Below, piece by piece: positions 60,011-64,000 of a DNA stretch of 64,000 nt. Source of the DNA: Bradyrhizobium sp. CB82 (lineage in GTDB: Bacteria > Pseudomonadota > Alphaproteobacteria > Rhizobiales > Xanthobacteraceae); NCBI RefSeq assembly GCF_029714405.1, contig NZ_CP121650.1, forward strand, positions 7,011,001-7,075,000, written 5' to 3'. Both the position numbers and the translations under genes were made by a program. The notes under the pieces were generated by a model, which was given only the letters and a program-made list of their open reading frames with translations, was not told where the DNA came from and ran no database searches. How positions within the stretch are numbered: the stretch's first letter is position 1; every line of letters starts with the position of its first letter.

Positions 60011-60512
60011 CGTCCTGAACTCTTCGGTACCCGTCGCATCACAGCATCGAACGGCTTCTGATGCATCGCCAACATTTCGCATTCGCCAAATCCACTTCCG
60101 CCACTGCAGCGAGATACGCGCTACGGTTGAGTGAACCACGGGTCAGCGCACCGCCCGCGAGAACGCCAGACCGTTTGCGCTGCCGAATTTCCCGCGTCAG
60201 ATTCGATCTTTCGCGGTCCACCGACTTCCGCCTCTATCACGCTCTCGTGTCTCCCTCGAGGTCCCTCGCCGGCGCGGAAGCTGACCGGGCTCCAGAGCGC
60301 GGATAGGTCGCCTTAGCAGCCAAAGGCAAGTCTCGGCAACGCTGCCGATTACCGACAACACCGCACATATTCATGACAAAAATCGACTCTAACGAAGTCT
60401 TAAGGCAGGCAAATGTGTTCATCGCAACGAACATGGGCAAAGGCCCTACCAGGAATGCCGCTTGTTGCAGCAAACCACACCCAGATGCGTTAGTGAGCCC
60501 GGAGTCGACCGC
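60011..60512. other. Divergent intergenic region
   Basis: 502 bp between the pyruvyl transferase (minus) and FkbM-type (plus) genes. It must hold both promoters; open frames there are short and have no family pattern. GC is clearly lower in the right half. No repeat or palindrome stands out. GGAG at 60501-60504 is the ribosome-binding site of the next gene. Confidence 0.5.
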
Positions 60513-61313
60513 ATGATTGGCTTGTTGAAGGACTACGTAAAGGCACGCCTGCTCGATAACGACGTTATGATATCCGGCGCGTCAAAGGAGGACGAGCTCC
60601 GGGAGTTCCTCCGGGACCTCTTCCCCGTGACGACGGACAAGAAATTGATTCGACTGGGCGGATCGGCCGATGGCGGCTATCTGGTTCCGGACGACCTGGA
60701 TGGATGCGTCGGTTGCTTTTCCCCGGGCGTCTACAACGTCTCTGATTTCGAGCTCGGACTTTCCCAACGCGGCATCCCGTGTTTCCTCGCCGATTTCTCG
60801 GTGGATGCACCTGCGATCCAGAACGACCTGCTGGACTTCGAAAAAAAATTCCTCGGGAACGAAGACAACGGCAAGTTCATGACCTTAGAGAACTGGATGT
60901 CGAGAAAGGGCCCTCAGGCTGGCGACCTCATCCTCCAGATGGACATTGAAGGCGGCGAATACGAGGTTCTCATTGAAACGAGCTGGGAGTACCTGATGCG
61001 CTTCCGGATCATAGTCATTGAGTTCCATTCCTTGGACAGAATTCTCAATCCCATCGGTCTCAAACTGATCGGAGCCGTTTTCAAGAAGATTACCAAGCAC
61101 TTCGACGTCGTACACATTCATCCGAACAATTACTTCAAACCCGTCGAATACAGGGGTTTCGAGATCCCGCCGATCATGGAATTCTCATTCTTGCGCAAGG
61201 ATCGCGTTTCTCGCCGGACTCCGGCGAGGAGATTCCCTCACGATCTCGACAGGAGGAACGTCGCAAACAGGGATGACGTCGTGCTTCCGAAATGCTGGTT
61301 CGCTCCGGAATGA
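60513..61313 (+). CDS. FkbM-type methyltransferase
   Basis: The product is 266 residues from ATG 60513 (GGAG 8 bases before). LIRLGGSADGGYLVPDDL, GCVGCFSPGVYNVSDFELGL and, later, DLILQMDIEGGEYEVLIE with IIVIEFHSLDRI follow the FkbM/Methyltransf_21 pattern, in which the SAM-binding loop and the MDIEGxE segment are diagnostic. Such enzymes O-methylate sugars in many rhizobial glycan clusters. The last 40 residues after FSFLRKD are Arg-rich and look unrelated, perhaps due to a mutated stop. It converges on the GDP-fucose synthase gene. Confidence 0.85.
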   Translation: MIGLLKDYVKARLLDNDVMISGASKEDELREFLRDLFPVTTDKKLIRLGGSADGGYLVPDDLDGCVGCFSPGVYNVSDFELGLSQRGIPCFLADFSVDAPAIQNDLLDFEKKFLGNEDNGKFMTLENWMSRKGPQAGDLILQMDIEGGEYEVLIETSWEYLMRFRIIVIEFHSLDRILNPIGLKLIGAVFKKITKHFDVVHIHPNNYFKPVEYRGFEIPPIMEFSFLRKDRVSRRTPARRFPHDLDRRNVANRDDVVLPKCWFAPE

Positions 61314-61403
61314 TCACCACGTGGCGCGCCGATGTAGCCGGGCCAGCTGCCAACATCGGGCACGGATGTGCGGCCGTTGGCTCGCAGCGACGGGCCGCGT
61401 TCC

Positions 61404-62360
61404 CTACTCCGCCGTCCGCCGGCCTTCTTTGAGATATGCCTGATAGGCCAGCTTGAGCCCATCCTCGAGCGAGGTCTTGGCCCGCCAACCCAGTTTCATC
61501 AACCGGCTGACGTCGAGCAATTTGCGCGGGGTACCGTCGGGCCGCGAGGTGTCATAGCTGATCTCGCCGGAATAGCCGATGGTTCCCGCAACCATGCGGG
61601 CGAACTCGGCGATCGTGATGTCCTCGCCCGTGCCGATGTTCACGAGCTCGCCGCTCGAATAGCTCTTCATCAGGTGGACGCAGGCGTCCGCAAGATCGTC
61701 GACAAAGAGAAATTCGCGCCGTGGCGTGCCGGTGCCCCACACCACGACGTTCTTCGCCCCGGACATCTTGGCCTCATGGAAGCGGCGGATCAACGCCGCG
61801 ACGACGTGGCTGTATTCGGGATCATAATTGTCGCCGCGGCCATAAAGATTGGTCGGCATCACGCTGATGAAGTCTGATCCGTACTGGCTGCGATAGGCCT
61901 CGATCATCTTGATGCCCGCGATCTTGGCGATCGCGTAGGGCTCGTTGGTCGGCTCCAGCGGGCCTGTAAGCATCGACTCTTCGCGCAGCGGTTGCGCCGC
62001 GAGTTTGGGATAGATACAGGAGGAGCCAAAGAACATCAGCTTCTCGCATCGATTGACGTGCGCGGCGTGAATGACGTTGGTCGCGATCGCCAGATTATCG
62101 TAGAGGAACTCGGCGCGCAGCGTATTGTTGGCGACGATGCCACCGACCTTGGCGGCAGCAAGGAACACCGCCTGCGGACGTCTTGCAGCGAACCATTCGT
62201 CGACGGCGGCCTGATCACGCAGGTCGACCTCGCTCCGCGACACCGTCAGCAGCTCTACGTTTTCCTTCACGAGCCGACGCGCCAGCGCGGAGCCAACCAT
62301 CCCGCGATGGCCGGCGACGAAGACAGTCTTGCCGGCCAGGTCAAACGGAGCGCTTGCCAT
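61404..62360 (-). CDS. fcl: GDP-L-fucose synthase
   Basis: The 318-residue product from ATG 62360 ([10 protein letters not shown]) is a short-chain dehydrogenase: NADP loop [41 protein letters not shown] (catalytic Ser), [16 protein letters not shown] (Tyr-x3-Lys), [13 protein letters not shown] and [18 protein letters not shown]. It performs epimerisation and reduction of GDP-4-keto-6-deoxymannose to GDP-L-fucose. Its partner gmd (GDP-mannose 4,6-dehydratase) is not in the window. It lies 90 bp after the flippase gene on the same strand. L-fucose is then a likely sugar of the polysaccharide or of the Nod factor. Confidence 0.93.
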   Translation of the reverse strand: MASAPFDLAGKTVFVAGHRGMVGSALARRLVKENVELLTVSRSEVDLRDQAAVDEWFAARRPQAVFLAAAKVGGIVANNTLRAEFLYDNLAIATNVIHAAHVNRCEKLMFFGSSCIYPKLAAQPLREESMLTGPLEPTNEPYAIAKIAGIKMIEAYRSQYGSDFISVMPTNLYGRGDNYDPEYSHVVAALIRRFHEAKMSGAKNVVVWGTGTPRREFLFVDDLADACVHLMKSYSSGELVNIGTGEDITIAEFARMVAGTIGYSGEISYDTSRPDGTPRKLLDVSRLMKLGWRAKTSLEDGLKLAYQAYLKEGRRTAE

Positions 62361-62450
62361 TGGCACCGTCCCGATCTGTGAGACCCGTAATAAGCGCAAC
62401 GCGGCGCTTCGACCCTTCATTCATATATTGCTCACCCGACTCCGCGGTTG

Positions 62451-63977
62451 TCATTGACGATTCCCTAGTTTCCAAAGCCTGTCGGCGATTGCGCCGAGGA
62501 TTCGCAGGATCTCGAGCTCGGGCCCGACCGGTGAGCCAGCAGCCCGCCATAATGCAAACAGTGACCCGACATAGGTAAGAGCGCTCACGAGAACAACAAC
62601 GATCAAACGAACATAGACGTGGGACTCATGGCCAAAAGATGTGATGAAAGTCCAATTGGTCAGCAGACCGACAATGATCATCGTGCAGGTGGACAAAGCG
62701 GTCCGCAGATTCACGAGGAACTGCCGGGAGACGGAAGTGTCGATCAACTCGCGGACCAGGACCATGTTGTAGAGGACACCGCCGAGCGTAACCGCCACGC
62801 GAGCGACAAGCAGGCCAACTAACCCTCCTACCCACAAGCCCGCAACAATGACAGGCAACCTCACGATCAGGATCGCAACGTCGCGATGAAATAACTTGCG
62901 CGTCTGTCCAAGAGCCAAACCCAGGGGTTGGACGGTCGCACTGAGGGTATGCAACGCAATTGCACCACCGAGCAGCTGGATCACGATTGTCGCGCCTGCC
63001 CACGCCTCACCCAGCGCGAGCGGAACGAATTGATCGGCTACCAACGCGAAGCCGAACCCCGCCGGAAAGGCGATCGCACACAGCATTGATTGCGCCGACA
63101 GATAAGCACGTTGAAGCGCCGCTTTGTCGCCCCTCAGCCTCACGAATGCGGGAAACAGCGTCCCGGCGAGCGGGTTTGTTGCTTCTCGTGTCGGCGTGGC
63201 GGCCAGATCGCTGCCAAGCACATATCGACCCAGAGTAGGTTTTCCGAGAAAATATCCGATGATGATCTGATCGAATCGCCAGTTCAGCGTGCTGACCGCC
63301 TGTCCGAGCGATAGCCACACAGAGAACGACCATAGGGAGCGGCTGCCCCTTATCCGGAATTTTGGCCGGAACGGCTGGATCAGATAGGAGGCGACGACAT
63401 CGACGAGGTTGGCGACGACGGCTCCGGCGATCAACGCCCAGTAACTCCTGAAACAAATGGCGATGCCGGAGGAAACAAGGATAGTTGCGAGCGCCCGGCT
63501 GGTACTCGTCACGAATTCCTGCCAGAAGACGAGTTGACGCTGCATCATTGCGAGCATCGGATTTCGAAGGCCGGTTATCACGATCGAACAGCTCAGGACG
63601 AGCAGGATCGGAATCAAACGGCCATCGCCGTAGGACAGTGACACCGGATAGGCAAGCGCCGACAGCAAGAGTGCGAGCAAGCAGGCGCGGGCCACGTTCA
63701 ACGTCCACGCGGCGTGGAATTGATCTTCGCTTGGATCCTTGTGGTGAATGAGCGCCGATGTCAGGGACAGCTCGGTCATCGACGTCAAAATTGCAATGAT
63801 GGCCGTCGCGACAGCAACCAGACCGAAATCTTCCGGCGTGAGCATTCTCGCCAATATGAGCGTATTGAGGAAGGCAAGACTGGCAACCACCACGCGGCTC
63901 ACGCCGATCCAGGCAGCTCCGATGGCGATTGACCTTTTCGACAAAGGGAATCCCGCATGCGCACCAACATCGACCAT
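62451..63977 (-). CDS. Wzx-type polysaccharide flippase (MOP superfamily)
   Basis: The product is 508 residues from ATG 63977, with 12-14 membrane helices; the frame is open to the window edge and TTG 63983 or a start beyond 64,000 cannot be excluded. The N-terminal GAAWIGVSRVVVASLAFLNTLILARMLTPEDFG is the standard start of the PST/Wzx (ExoT/RfbX) family, and NWRFDQIIIGYFLGKPTLG is the second conserved segment. It moves undecaprenyl-linked repeat units from the cytoplasmic to the periplasmic face. The same-strand order flippase-fcl suggests one transcript. A second exporter, the ABC protein at 44809-46620, lies 16 kb away, so there may be two pathways or two glycans. Confidence 0.88.
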   Translation of the reverse strand: MVDVGAHAGFPLSKRSIAIGAAWIGVSRVVVASLAFLNTLILARMLTPEDFGLVAVATAIIAILTSMTELSLTSALIHHKDPSEDQFHAAWTLNVARACLLALLLSALAYPVSLSYGDGRLIPILLVLSCSIVITGLRNPMLAMMQRQLVFWQEFVTSTSRALATILVSSGIAICFRSYWALIAGAVVANLVDVVASYLIQPFRPKFRIRGSRSLWSFSVWLSLGQAVSTLNWRFDQIIIGYFLGKPTLGRYVLGSDLAATPTREATNPLAGTLFPAFVRLRGDKAALQRAYLSAQSMLCAIAFPAGFGFALVADQFVPLALGEAWAGATIVIQLLGGAIALHTLSATVQPLGLALGQTRKLFHRDVAILIVRLPVIVAGLWVGGLVGLLVARVAVTLGGVLYNMVLVRELIDTSVSRQFLVNLRTALSTCTMIIVGLLTNWTFITSFGHESHVYVRLIVVVLVSALTYVGSLFALWRAAGSPVGPELEILRILGAIADRLWKLGNRQ

Positions 63978-64000
63978 TTTCAATGCTCGTTCATTGGCAG

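Overview
The window is chromosomal DNA from an alphaproteobacterium, most likely Bradyrhizobium or a close relative. The reasons are high GC, the protein types (paoABC-type aldehyde oxidase, vanAB-type demethylase, DUF1127, rhizobial-style exopolysaccharide enzymes), a textbook EcfG general-stress promoter, and dispersed paired palindromes with GCTGTCAT...ATCCAGTA arms of the kind seen between rhizobial genes. No tRNA, rRNA, CRISPR array or complete insertion sequence was recognised. All calls come from reading the sequence; no database was searched.

Positions 1-22,400 are mostly housekeeping and envelope genes: a caspase-fold protein (partial) and an OmpA-family protein with CRP-type palindromes between them; a PMT-type glycosyltransferase; a FecR-domain/outer-membrane barrel pair; VOC and cupin proteins; CsbD behind an EcfG promoter; an exported FKBP isomerase; a periplasmic molybdenum aldehyde oxidase operon (paoABC); gamma-glutamyltransferase; trhO-slyX; two cyclic-di-GMP proteins; hemE and hemC tail to tail; and a GMC oxidoreductase.

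Positions 22,400-38,800 are a mosaic. Small DUF1127, hypothetical and exported genes lie in sparser sequence. They are followed by a vanA-gntR-vanB aromatic demethylase operon with two TGTATACA palindromes in its leader, phosphoglucomutase, a cytochrome c, an exported hydrolase, an unrecognised 83-aa/439-aa gene pair below an orphan response regulator, an aldose epimerase, an acyltransferase and small membrane proteins.

Positions 38,700-64,000 (right edge) are a large surface-polysaccharide region. One minus-strand chain has three glycosyltransferase genes and an MsbA/PglK-type ABC exporter joined by successive 4-nt ATGA overlaps, followed by a 1752-aa RTX protein carrying a GH16 glycanase. 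The middle gene of the chain is a fusion of a family-2 glycosyltransferase, a NodS-like methyltransferase and a NodB-like polysaccharide deacetylase. To its right are an ExoA-like GT2, a GT4, another GT2, a GT25, a membrane-anchored GH16 protein, a pyruvyl transferase, an FkbM-type methyltransferase, GDP-fucose synthase and a Wzx-type flippase. Together these could build, decorate (methyl, deacetyl, pyruvyl, fucosyl), move and trim a surface glycan. No Wzy polymerase, Wza/Wzc export pair or gmd gene is visible inside the window, so the locus probably continues beyond it.

The best candidate for something undescribed is the GT2-NodS-NodB fusion and its coupled exporter/GH16 module. It places, in one polypeptide, activities that Nod-factor synthesis spreads over separate NodC, NodS and NodB proteins.
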